From: CAYLZN01 sp964387935
GTDB lineage: Bacteria > Acidobacteriota > Vicinamibacteria > Vicinamibacterales > JAFNAJ01
Assembly: GCA_964387935.1 (NCBI GenBank)
Contig: CAYLZN010000067.1
Span: 1-21,314 of the forward strand
Length of the DNA stretch: 21,314 nt
Direction: 5' to 3'
A model generated the notes under the pieces. It was not told the DNA's origin, did no database searches, and was given only the letters and a program-made list of their open reading frames with translations. Below, piece after piece: positions 5,808 to 13,400 of the stretch; the stretch's first letter is position 1, and each line of letters begins with the position of its first letter. Made by a program: the position numbers and the translations under genes.

Positions 5808-7631
5808 TCAGCGGGTGGTAATCGAGAAGTGCCGCACGATCTTCCACTCCCCTCCGAGGCGCTCCAAGACCATCAGATACTGGCCGTGGTGAAGTTCGGT
5901 GCCCACGTGTCGTCGTGTCCGCCCCGTCTCGTACGCAAGCGTTCCGGACACCTTGCCTGCCTCCGCGACGATCGGTTCCAGGCGGCTCCCGGCCGCGATC
6001 CCGGGTTCCAGCCAGCGGGCGATTCCAGGATGTCCCTCGAAGGTGCCGCCGTCGCTGACGAGCGCGGCGTGCGGAGCGTAGAGCTCGAGCACGCCCTCCG
6101 TGTTCCCCGTGTTGAAGGCGGCGACATAGTGCTGGCGCAGCGCAGCCAGCTCCGCGGCGTCGTCGCCCTCCCGAGGCGCGGGCGCGGGGTTGCGAATCAG
6201 GTGATCCAGCGCCGACGAGAACTCCGGCCCGGCGATGGTGTTGTAGTTCGACATCACCACGAGCACCGTCTCGCGCTCGGGGTACACCTTGAAGTCGAAG
6301 TAGGTGCCGCGCGCCTGTCCGCCGTGCCCGTAGGCCGTGACGCCGCGAGCGGTCTCGACGATCGTGCCGTAGCCGTAGTGGACATCGGGCGGGTTGTACG
6401 ACACGTGGCTGCGGGTCAACAGCGCCAGGTGCGCCTTGTCGAGCAGCACCCCGCGCCTGAGCGCGTCGGCGAAGCGCAGGAGATCGTCGACGGTGGTGGA
6501 AGCCCCCCCTGCTGACGAACCGCGCGCGCCGAGCGTGACCGGAATGTAGACACCGGGCTTGATGGCGCCAGCATCCATCTCGGGTTCGTACGGCAGCGCC
6601 ACGCCCGGCGACGCCTCGCCGCGCCGCGGGAAACCGGTCGCACTCATGCCCGCCGGCTCGAAGATGCGCCGCCGGACGTAGTCGTAGTAATTCATCCCCG
6701 ACGCCGCCTCGACGACGAGTCCCAGCAGCACGTAGCCGGAGTTCGAGTAACTGAACGTCCCCGGCGGCGACGCACCCAGGTGACGCAGGACGAACGGGAG
6801 CATCTGCCGCAGCTCCGTGATGGAATCCCACGCCTTTTCGTACTCCGCGTCCCAGTAGTTCCCCGTGCCAGCGGTGTGCGTCAGCAAGTCGTGGATCGTT
6901 GCGCGCCTTGCGAAGTCGGCGGCCTGGAAGTCTGGCAGGTGCCTGACCAGCGGATCGGTGAGGGAGAGCTTGCCCGCCTGGGCGAGTTGAAGGACCGCGA
7001 CCGCGGTGAACATCTTCGAGCCCGACGCCATCCCGAACCGTGATGCCCGCGTCACCGGTGCGTTCGCGTTCGCATCCGCGGTACCCTGCACCAGGCTGAA
7101 CATGTCCCGTCCCCGGCCGCTCACCACGGCCACGCCGGAGAAGGGCTGCTGTGCCTGCAGCTGCGCCTGGAACCGCTGCAGCCACTGGCTCGCCTCCCCG
7201 CTGCCGAGCGGGGCACCTGGGCGCGCCAGCGGTTCGATTGCGATGGCCCGGAACACGAGTTGGAGCCGGTGGCCGTCTTCGGCGATCACGCGGAACTGGT
7301 AGTTCTGCCACGACCCATTCCTGGCGTGCTTGCAGTACACGAACACGGCCCGCGCACCGCCGAGGACCTGGACGCTGTACCGCTCGACGCCGCCAAGTTC
7401 GGCCGTCGTGGCGCGCATTCGCTCGATGAACTGGCTCTCGCGCCCCTCTCGGCCGAGCCGGGACTCGAGGTGGTCGCGCGCGAAGGCGGCAAGGGCATCA
7501 CCCTGGGATTTCATGGCCTCGGCGAACGCGGTACCACGCCGCTCCAACAGCGCTTCGACGGGTTCCTGAGCGAGTGCACCCGAGACCGTGGTCAGGAGCA
7601 GCAGGATGGACAGGCGCAGACGGCACATCAT
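5808..7631 (-). CDS. Serine hydrolase (class C beta-lactamase fold) with SnoaL-like tail
   Basis: A 607-residue protein with signal peptide 1-21 (MMCRLRLSILLLLTTVSGALA). Residues about 25-135 form an N-terminal alpha/beta domain I cannot name. Residues about 150-480 are a beta-lactamase/DD-peptidase-type domain with catalytic S203-G-S-K206, Y295-S-N297 and H436-G-G438. Residues about 494-607 look like a SnoaL/DUF4440 (NTF2-fold) domain: LRQHYVAAFNTGNTEGVLELYAP, ending in GEWKIVRHFS. The start is ATG 7631 (a second ATG follows directly), with GGGGAGGT (7647-7640) 8 nt upstream. It is expected in the periplasm as an esterase, peptidase or beta-lactamase-like enzyme; substrate unknown. The PEP-CTERM gene follows 49 bp downstream on the same strand. 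Confidence 0.88.
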   Translation of the reverse strand: MMCRLRLSILLLLTTVSGALAQEPVEALLERRGTAFAEAMKSQGDALAAFARDHLESRLGREGRESQFIERMRATTAELGGVERYSVQVLGGARAVFVYCKHARNGSWQNYQFRVIAEDGHRLQLVFRAIAIEPLARPGAPLGSGEASQWLQRFQAQLQAQQPFSGVAVVSGRGRDMFSLVQGTADANANAPVTRASRFGMASGSKMFTAVAVLQLAQAGKLSLTDPLVRHLPDFQAADFARRATIHDLLTHTAGTGNYWDAEYEKAWDSITELRQMLPFVLRHLGASPPGTFSYSNSGYVLLGLVVEAASGMNYYDYVRRRIFEPAGMSATGFPRRGEASPGVALPYEPEMDAGAIKPGVYIPVTLGARGSSAGGASTTVDDLLRFADALRRGVLLDKAHLALLTRSHVSYNPPDVHYGYGTIVETARGVTAYGHGGQARGTYFDFKVYPERETVLVVMSNYNTIAGPEFSSALDHLIRNPAPAPREGDDAAELAALRQHYVAAFNTGNTEGVLELYAPHAALVSDGGTFEGHPGIARWLEPGIAAGSRLEPIVAEAGKVSGTLAYETGRTRRHVGTELHHGQYLMVLERLGGEWKIVRHFSITTR

Positions 7632-7765
7632 GCGAGGGTACCTCCCCGGGGAGCCACAGGGACAATCAAGCGATGGCAGCGCCATGTCGCCAGGTGTCAG
7701 TGGCCCGTGATATGGTCGCATCTCGCTCCCGAAACTGCATCGAAGGACAGCCTGAGGAGATCGAC
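7632..7765. promoter_or_regulatory. Divergent intergenic region
   Basis: 134 bp between the serine hydrolase (minus) and the VOC gene (plus). It holds the hydrolase Shine-Dalgarno (7640-7647), a small inverted repeat ATGGC-AGC-GCCAT near 7673-7685, a possible plus-strand -10 TATGGT (7711-7716), and the VOC Shine-Dalgarno GAGGAGA (7754-7760). No convincing -35 is visible on either strand. Confidence 0.35.
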
Positions 7766-8332
7766 ATGCCCGAGGTGACGACGAACCCGCCCGGATCGTT
7801 CTGCTGGCCCGAGCTTGGCACGTCGGACTACGCGGCCGCGAAGGCGTTCTGCACGAGCGTCTTCGGCTGGGACGTCACCGAATCCGAGATGGTGCCCGGT
7901 GAGTACTACACCACGTTCCNNNNNNNNNNGTTCCTCCTGGGAGGCCGCCGCATCGGCGCAGGCTACCAGCTCAATGCCGAGATGCGGAGCCAGGGGGCTC
8001 CACCGCACTGGATGTCCTATGTCTGCGTGGCGAACGCGGACGAGACCGCCGAGGCCGCACGGCGGCTGGGTGGCCATGTCGTGATGGGGCCGATCGACGT
8101 GATGGAGCACGGACGGATGGCGGTCATCCGCGACCCGCAGGGGCGGTGATCTCAATCTGGCAGCCGAAGTCGCACCAGGGCCTCGGGCGCCGCGACGAGC
8201 CCGGGTGTCTCTGCTGGACGGAACTCGCCACGACGGATACGGGGAGCGCCAGGAACTTCTACACCGGGCTCTTCGGCTGGGGCACGAAGCGCTCGGAGGT
8301 GAGCCCGGTCAACTACACGGAGTGGCCCGCAC
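7766..8332 (+). pseudogene. Two-domain VOC (glyoxalase-fold) protein, frameshifted and truncated
   Basis: It starts at ATG 7766, with GAGGAGA 5 nt upstream. The first VOC domain (7766-8146) reads FCWPELGTSDYAAAKAFCTSVFGW, then GHVVMGPIDVMEHGRMAVIRDPQG, and stops at TGA 8147. The expected continuation, AVISIWQPKSH, is present one frame over from 8146. A single base is missing in the GGGG run at 8140-8143. The second VOC domain (CLCWTELATTDTGSARNFYTGLFGW) then ends abruptly at VNYTEWPAHDG near 8330, where the methyltransferase start codon lies. About half of domain two is missing compared with the usual two-domain family of about 260 residues. The frameshift could be a sequencing error; the truncation looks like a recombination or assembly junction. 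Confidence 0.75.
7920..7929. other. Scaffold gap (10 N)
   Basis: Ten Ns. The left flank ends in gttcc and the right flank begins with gttcc. Merging them gives an uninterrupted VOC reading, YYTTFLLGGRRIGAGYQL, which fits the family. The gap is probably a placeholder over a 5-bp overlap, with no missing DNA. Confidence 0.8.
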
Positions 8333-9190
8333 ATGACGGACTCGACTTCCACGATGAGACAGCAACTCTCGGAACACCTGCGATCCGCCGGTGGCCTCCT
8401 GAGCCAGCGACTCGTCGATGCGTTTGCAACCGTGCCACGCGAGCGCTTTCTGCCGCAGGGACCGTGGCTCGTGCGCGGCGAACGTGACCGCGACGCGCGG
8501 CCGACACCGGACGCCGACCCCAGGCACCTGTACGAGGATGTGTCAGTGGCGATCCGGGCCGACCGTCAGCTGTACAACGGGGCCCCAGGAGCCATTGCTC
8601 CCTGGATCGAGGCCCTCGATTTGGCTCCTGGTCGGCGGGTACTCCAGGTCGGCTGTGGACTTGGGTACTACACTGCAATACTCGCCGAGTGCGTCGGGCC
8701 GACGGGGCGCGTCGTGGCGGTCGAGGTCGATGACGTTCTCGCGAGGCATGCTCGCGAGGCCCTGACCGGATACGACGCTGTCGACGTTCGGGTGGATGAC
8801 GGGCGCCGGCTCGAGGGCGAGCGCTTTGACGCGATTCTCGTCCACGCCGGGGTCACGCACCCCGAGCCTGGCTGGCTGGACGCGCTCGACGCAGGCGGCC
8901 GCCTCGTCCTGCCGCTCACCTGCGCGTTCCCAGGACTGGCACCGCTGGGAAAGGGCTACGCCGTGCGCCTCACGGCCACCAATTCCGCACTGACGTATGA
9001 CGCGCGCCTCCTCGGGATGGTCATGATCTACTCCGCCGTTGGACTTCGAGACCCAGTCCTGAACGCGGCGCTGGGACAGGCATTCATGAAGGGCCCTCCC
9101 ACGTCCCTGGCCCGCCTTCGTCGTGATCCTCATGATTCCAGCTCTGATTGCTGGTTCCACCACGACTGGTTCTGCCTGTCCCGAACGTAG
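8333..9190 (+). CDS. PCMT-like SAM-dependent methyltransferase
   Basis: A 285-residue protein resembling protein-L-isoaspartate O-methyltransferases. The N-terminal LVDAFATVPRERFLP is the typical family opening. Residues 100-112 hold SAM motif I (GRRVLQVGCGLGY), with the acidic end of beta-2 at VAVEVDD (128-134) and FDAILVHAGV (165-174) as a motif II-like strand. The C-terminal part (about 200-285) is family-like but not decisive, so the methylated target is uncertain. ATG 8333 has no clear Shine-Dalgarno, and everything directly upstream is VOC coding sequence, so its native promoter and leader appear to have been lost or replaced. An in-frame ATG at 8354 is an alternative start. Confidence 0.75.
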   Translation: MTDSTSTMRQQLSEHLRSAGGLLSQRLVDAFATVPRERFLPQGPWLVRGERDRDARPTPDADPRHLYEDVSVAIRADRQLYNGAPGAIAPWIEALDLAPGRRVLQVGCGLGYYTAILAECVGPTGRVVAVEVDDVLARHAREALTGYDAVDVRVDDGRRLEGERFDAILVHAGVTHPEPGWLDALDAGGRLVLPLTCAFPGLAPLGKGYAVRLTATNSALTYDARLLGMVMIYSAVGLRDPVLNAALGQAFMKGPPTSLARLRRDPHDSSSDCWFHHDWFCLSRT

Positions 9191-9526
9191 AACGCTCACG
9201 GAAATCGCGGCGATCGGAGCATCGTGGCGCCCACGTCAGCGGGCCCAGGGAAAGAAGATGCGCGCGCAGGGATTCCGTGGGGTCTCGCAGCGCTCGTTCT
9301 GGCCGCCTCAGCCTCTCCAGCACACGCGCAGTCCGACGCACTCCCGTACGATCCCGCCTGGCACTCGACCCTGGCTGCTGTCGGGTTTCTCGGCGGCATG
9401 CTCGGGCGGAATGGGCGAGGTCTACCGCGCGGGGCTCGCGGGCTCGGGAGCTGTGCCGGCGCGTGCTTCCCGCCAGCGCGCCGACGACCTGACTAGTCCC
9501 TGCGGGCGACCGGGCTGGCGCAGGGC

Positions 9527-9547
9527 CTGAGCCGCCTGCCGCCTCAG
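9527..9547 (+). repeat. Short heptad trace
   Basis: Three 7-bp units: ctgagcc, gcctgcc, gcctcag. The first 15 bases differ by one base from 10449-10463 (ctgagccgcttgccg), so related repeats lie on both sides of the sigma factor gene. The tract can also fold as the 7-bp stem 9525-9531/9543-9549. Confidence 0.5.
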
Positions 9548-9575
9548 GCATGCGCCGGCCCCTCCCAATCTGGCT

Positions 9576-9581
9576 TATGAT
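9576..9581 (+). promoter_or_regulatory. Possible -10 element of the sigma factor gene
   Basis: TATGAT ends 12 bp before the ATG at 9594, which would leave a leader of only a few bases, in keeping with no Shine-Dalgarno before this start. No -35 is recognisable. Confidence 0.3.
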
Positions 9582-9593
9582 GGCCGCTCACCC

Positions 9594-10346
9594 ATGTCCG
9601 AAGAGGCGACTCGCACCGGCTCGGGAGCGACGCGTGTCGGCAGACGCTTTGCCACGACCCAGTGGAGCCTCGTGCTGGCCGCCCGCGACGGCACCGACAG
9701 CGAGGCCAGACTCGCGCTCGAAGCCCTGTGCGAGGCGTACTGGTATCCCTTGTACGCGCACGTCCGGCGTCGCGGTCACTCGGCCGACGAGGCGCCGGAC
9801 CTCACGCAGGCCTTCTTCGCGGATCTTCTGGGCCGCGACTTCCTTGGGCGAGTCGATCAGTCTCGAGGGCGCTTCCGGTCCTTTCTCCTGGCCTCGCTGG
9901 AGCATTTCCTGTCGCGGGAACGAGACAAGGCGTACACCCTGAAGAAGGGCGGCGGCCGCGTGGCGCTCTCTCTGGACACGCGGGAAGCCGAAGACCGATA
10001 TCAGCACGAGCCGGAGGACCAGCTCACGCCCGACAGGGCGTTCGAGCGGCGGTGGGGGCTGACCGTGCTTGAGCGCACCATGGAGCGCCTCCGCGCCGAA
10101 GCCTCGGGGCAGTCCGAGCGCTTCGACCGCTTCAGGCTGTTTCTCACGGGGTCCGGAGGCGCCCACTATCGCGAAGTTGCGAGCGATCTGGGCATGACCG
10201 AGACGGCCGTCAAGGCTGCCGTGCATCGCCTCCGCCAGCGTTACGGCCAGCTCCTGCGCCAGGAGATCGCCGACACGGTCGCCGACCCGGCCGAGGTGGA
10301 CGACGAAGTCCGCTACCTGCTGGGGGTGCTCCAGCCCTGGCGGTAG
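9594..10346 (+). CDS. ECF-like RNA polymerase sigma factor
   Basis: A 250-residue sigma-70 family protein of the kind often paired with Ser/Thr kinases in Acidobacteriota and Planctomycetes. Residues about 23-110 cover region 2 (ALCEAYWYPLYAHVRRRG, then DLTQAFFADLLGRD, and FRSFLLASLEHFLSRERDKA). Residues about 176-226 are region 4, with the helix-turn-helix YREVASDLGMTETAVKAAVHRLRQRY that would contact the -35 element. It is longer than a minimal ECF factor (about 180 residues), with a divergent linker (about 115-175) between regions 2 and 4. No anti-sigma gene is adjacent. The giant kinase follows 133 bp downstream. Phosphorylation by that kinase is a reasonable hypothesis but is not shown by the sequence. 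Confidence 0.88.
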   Translation: MSEEATRTGSGATRVGRRFATTQWSLVLAARDGTDSEARLALEALCEAYWYPLYAHVRRRGHSADEAPDLTQAFFADLLGRDFLGRVDQSRGRFRSFLLASLEHFLSRERDKAYTLKKGGGRVALSLDTREAEDRYQHEPEDQLTPDRAFERRWGLTVLERTMERLRAEASGQSERFDRFRLFLTGSGGAHYREVASDLGMTETAVKAAVHRLRQRYGQLLRQEIADTVADPAEVDDEVRYLLGVLQPWR

Positions 10347-10385
10347 CCTCGGCGCGTGACTTTTCCGCACGGATCCGTTTCTCAT

Positions 10386-10476
10386 CAGGTATCGGTTGTC
10401 AGGTATCGGTTGTCAGTGGCCAGTGGCCAGTGGCCAGTTGCCGCTGGCCTGAGCCGCTTGCCGTGAGCCGAAAGCC
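10386..10476 (+). repeat. Thirteen-unit heptad repeat ending at the kinase start
   Basis: Exactly 91 bp, or 13 × 7. A 14-bp unit caggtatcggttgt is present twice (10386-10413). It is followed by cagtggc three times, then cagttgc, cgctggc, ctgagcc, gcttgcc, gtgagcc and gaaagcc. Only three bases (gac) separate the last unit from the ATG at 10480, so the leader and the whole ribosome-binding zone of the kinase gene are repeat sequence with no proper Shine-Dalgarno. Confidence 0.9.
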
Positions 10477-10479
10477 GAC

Positions 10480-13400
10480 ATGTCTCTTGTCACCTCAGAA
10501 CCCGACCGGTGCCCGGATTGCGGCGCTCCCCTCACGTCGGAGCCGTGGGCGGCTGGGCTGTGCCCGTCGTGCCTGCTCGGGTTGGGGCTCACTGACCGCG
10601 CGGACCTGCCAGCGGCGGGCGAGGCGGAAGCCCCGCTGCCGACGGGGCGTGTCACGACGCCCTCGCTGTCCTCCGGCCAGGTCCTCGGCAACCGGTATCG
10701 CCTTCGCGCGCGTCTCGGCGTCGGCGGTATGGGCGAGGTGTTCCACGCCTTCGATCTCAAGCTGCAGGTGGACGTCGCCCTGAAGGCGGTGCACCCGGCG
10801 CTCCTTGCGGACGGGCGGGCGCTCACCGCGCTGCGCCAGGAGGTGCGTGCGGCGCGCGAGGTGGTTTCGCCCAACGTGTGCCGCGTGTTCGACCTTGTGG
10901 AGATCGACGGCCGGGAGCTGGTGTCGATGGAGTACGTGGACGGAACCACGCTGGCCGACGTGCTGCGGGAGCGCAGTCCCCTCTCGCTCCAGGAGGCGAG
11001 CGAGGTCGCCTCGCAGTTGCTCGCCGGCCTCGAGGCCATTCACGTCGCCGGGCTCGTGCACCGCGACATCAAGCCAGAAAACGTGATGGTGACCCGGTCG
11101 GGCCGTGTGGTCGTCATGGACTTCGGCATCGCTCGCGCCGTGTCGCCGGTGCGCGCAGAGACCATCTCCGGCACCCCCGCGTACATGGCCCCCGAGCAGG
11201 CCCGCGGCGAGGCCGTCGACCTCCGTGCGGACCTGTTCTCGGCGGCCATCGTCCTGGCGGAGATGGTCGCTCCGGACGGCGTTCGCGATCGGCAGCGGCG
11301 CGAGGCGGTCTGGCAGGGTGTCAAAGCCACTCCGCCGAGCGTCGGCAAGACGCCGTGGGCAGCCGTGCTCGGTCGGGCCGTGCTCCCGGTCGCCGCCGAG
11401 CGGTACCCCACGGCGTCGGCGCTTGCGCGCGCGCTGGAGGAAGTGACGCTGCGGACCAGCGGCGACGAAGGGCTCCGCCCGTATCCAGGCCTGGCGGCCT
11501 TCACCGAACGCGACGCGGGCTATTTCGTCGGCCGGGAACTCGAAATCGAGGGCATGTGGAAGAAGCTCGAGCGGGCGCACCTGATCGCATTGATGGGCCC
11601 GTCGGGCGCCGGCAAGAGCTCGTTCCTGCGCGCCGGTCTGGCCCACACGGCGCCGCACGGCTGGCGGGTCGTGATCGCCGCGCCCCGTGATCGCCCCTTT
11701 GCCGCACTCGCGCAGGCGCTCGCGCCGGAACTGTCGGGCGACGTCGAGGCCGTCGCCAGGCTGATCGACTTCGAACAGCCAGCAACCGCGGTCGAGGTCG
11801 TCGGCCGCTGGCGTCGCCGGCACGTCCAGGCGCTGCTCATCCTCGACCAGTTCGAGGAGCTGTTCACCCAAAGTCCGCCGGACGTCCAGGAGCGGTTCGT
11901 GCAGCTGCTCGGCCGGTTGGCCCTCGACGCCGACGTGCACGTGCTGCTCTCGATGCGCGACGACTTCCTGTTCCACTGCCATCGCTTCGAGAGCCTGGCG
12001 CCGATCTTCTCGCACCTGACGGCCATCGGGCCCCCGACGGGTGCCGCCCTGCGTCGCGCGCTCGTGCAGCCTGCGCTCAAGTGCGGCTATCGGTTCGAGC
12101 ACGAGGCGGTCGTCGAAGAGATGCTGGCCCAGGTCGCGGGCGAACGCGGCGCCCTGCCGCTCGTCGCCTTCGCGATGTCGCGCTTGTGGGACACACGCGA
12201 TCGCGAGCGCGGCCTCCTCACCCGGGCGGCGTACGACGAGATCGGTGGCGTCGCGGGAGCGCTGGCGCAGCACGCGGAGGCCACGCTCGAACGCATCGGC
12301 CAGGACCGGGTGCCGCTCGTGCGGGAGCTGTTTCGCAACCTGGTGACGGGGCAGGGCACGCGCGCCACGCTCGGCCGGGAGGAACTGCTGTCCGTGTTTG
12401 CCGACGGCACGTCACGCGACGCGGCCAGCGTGTCGGCTTCGCGCCGGCAGCAGGCCGGAGACGTGCTCGACGCGCTCATCGACGCCCGGCTCCTCACCGC
12501 GTACGAGGTGCAGTCGGCCGACACCACGACGGGCGACCGCCGCGTCGAGATCGTGCACGAGTCGCTACTCACGGCCTGGCCGCGCCTCGTGCGGTGGCAG
12601 ACGCAGGATCAGGATGGGGCGCAGTTGCGCGATCAGCTCCGGCAGGCCGCCAGGCTCTGGGAGCAGCGCGGGAAGCCCGACGATCTGCTCTGGACCGGGA
12701 CATCGTTTCGGGAATTCGAGCTGTGGCGCGAGCGCTACCCCGGGACACTCTCGGCGGCCGAGGAGACGTTCACGAGCGCCATGACGGCCCGTGCGCTGCG
12801 CCGCCGCCGTCAGCGGCACGCGGCCCTGGCGGCCGTGGTCACGACGGCGATCCTGATGGCCACGGCGATGGGCGTTCTCTGGCGCCGGAGCGAGGGGGCA
12901 CGCGGGCAGGCGGTGGCAGCGGCCAGGCAGGCCGAGGCGCAGCAGCTCTACGCGCTCGGACAGGTCGAGCTGGAGCAGAACCCAGGAGCGGCGCTCGCCC
13001 ACGCGCTCGCGAGCCTCGAACGCGCCGACACGCCGCACGTGCGGCTCTTTGCCCTGCGAGCCCTCTGGCAAGGGCCCGTGCCATTCGTGCTTTCCGCAGT
13101 CCAGTCGGCCGTTGGAACATCGTCGCTCAGCTTCTCCCGCGACAACACCTGGCTGGCCGCGGTGAACCAGGTCGACGGCACGGTGCGGCTGTGGACGAGC
13201 GACGGGTCCGCCCGGCGGGAGATTCCGGGGGTTCGCACGCCTGGCAACTTCGCGTGGGGCGACTTCAGTGCCGACAGCCGGTCGGTGGTCGTCACCCGGT
13301 CGGATTCCTTGAGGATCTACTCGGTCTCGACGGGCGAGGAGGTGCAGCGGATCGACGGGGCCTTTCGATGGGGCATGGTGAGAGGGCCCCGCCTGATCAC

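Larger units (their letters stand above)
9191..9593 (+). other. 403-bp gap with gene debris
   Basis: There is no intact gene here. A frame from GTG 9224 begins like a secreted protein (GIPWGLAALVLAASASPAHA, then QSDALPYDPAW) but turns into low-complexity sequence after LAAVGFLGGMLG and stops at 9496. In another frame, about 9406-9440 encodes SGGMGEVYRA, the exact glycine-rich loop wording of acidobacterial protein kinases, with nothing kinase-like around it. A 7-bp stem (GCCTGAG 9525-9531 / CTCAGGC 9543-9549) lies in a heptad-like tract. A possible -10 for the sigma gene is at 9576. This reads as a join of several truncated genes. Confidence 0.45.

Noticed and set aside
5674..7311. 545-residue minus-strand open frame
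   Set aside because: Same strand but a different phase from the serine hydrolase, whose catalytic motifs fix the true frame.
10347..10385. Terminator after the sigma factor
   Set aside because: ACGGATCCGT is a palindrome but has no loop of useful size and no T-run; read-through to the kinase is as likely.
10386..10448. Iteron-type replication origin
   Set aside because: The units are 7 bp with drifting sequence, and there is no AT-rich segment, DnaA box cluster or rep/dnaA gene nearby.
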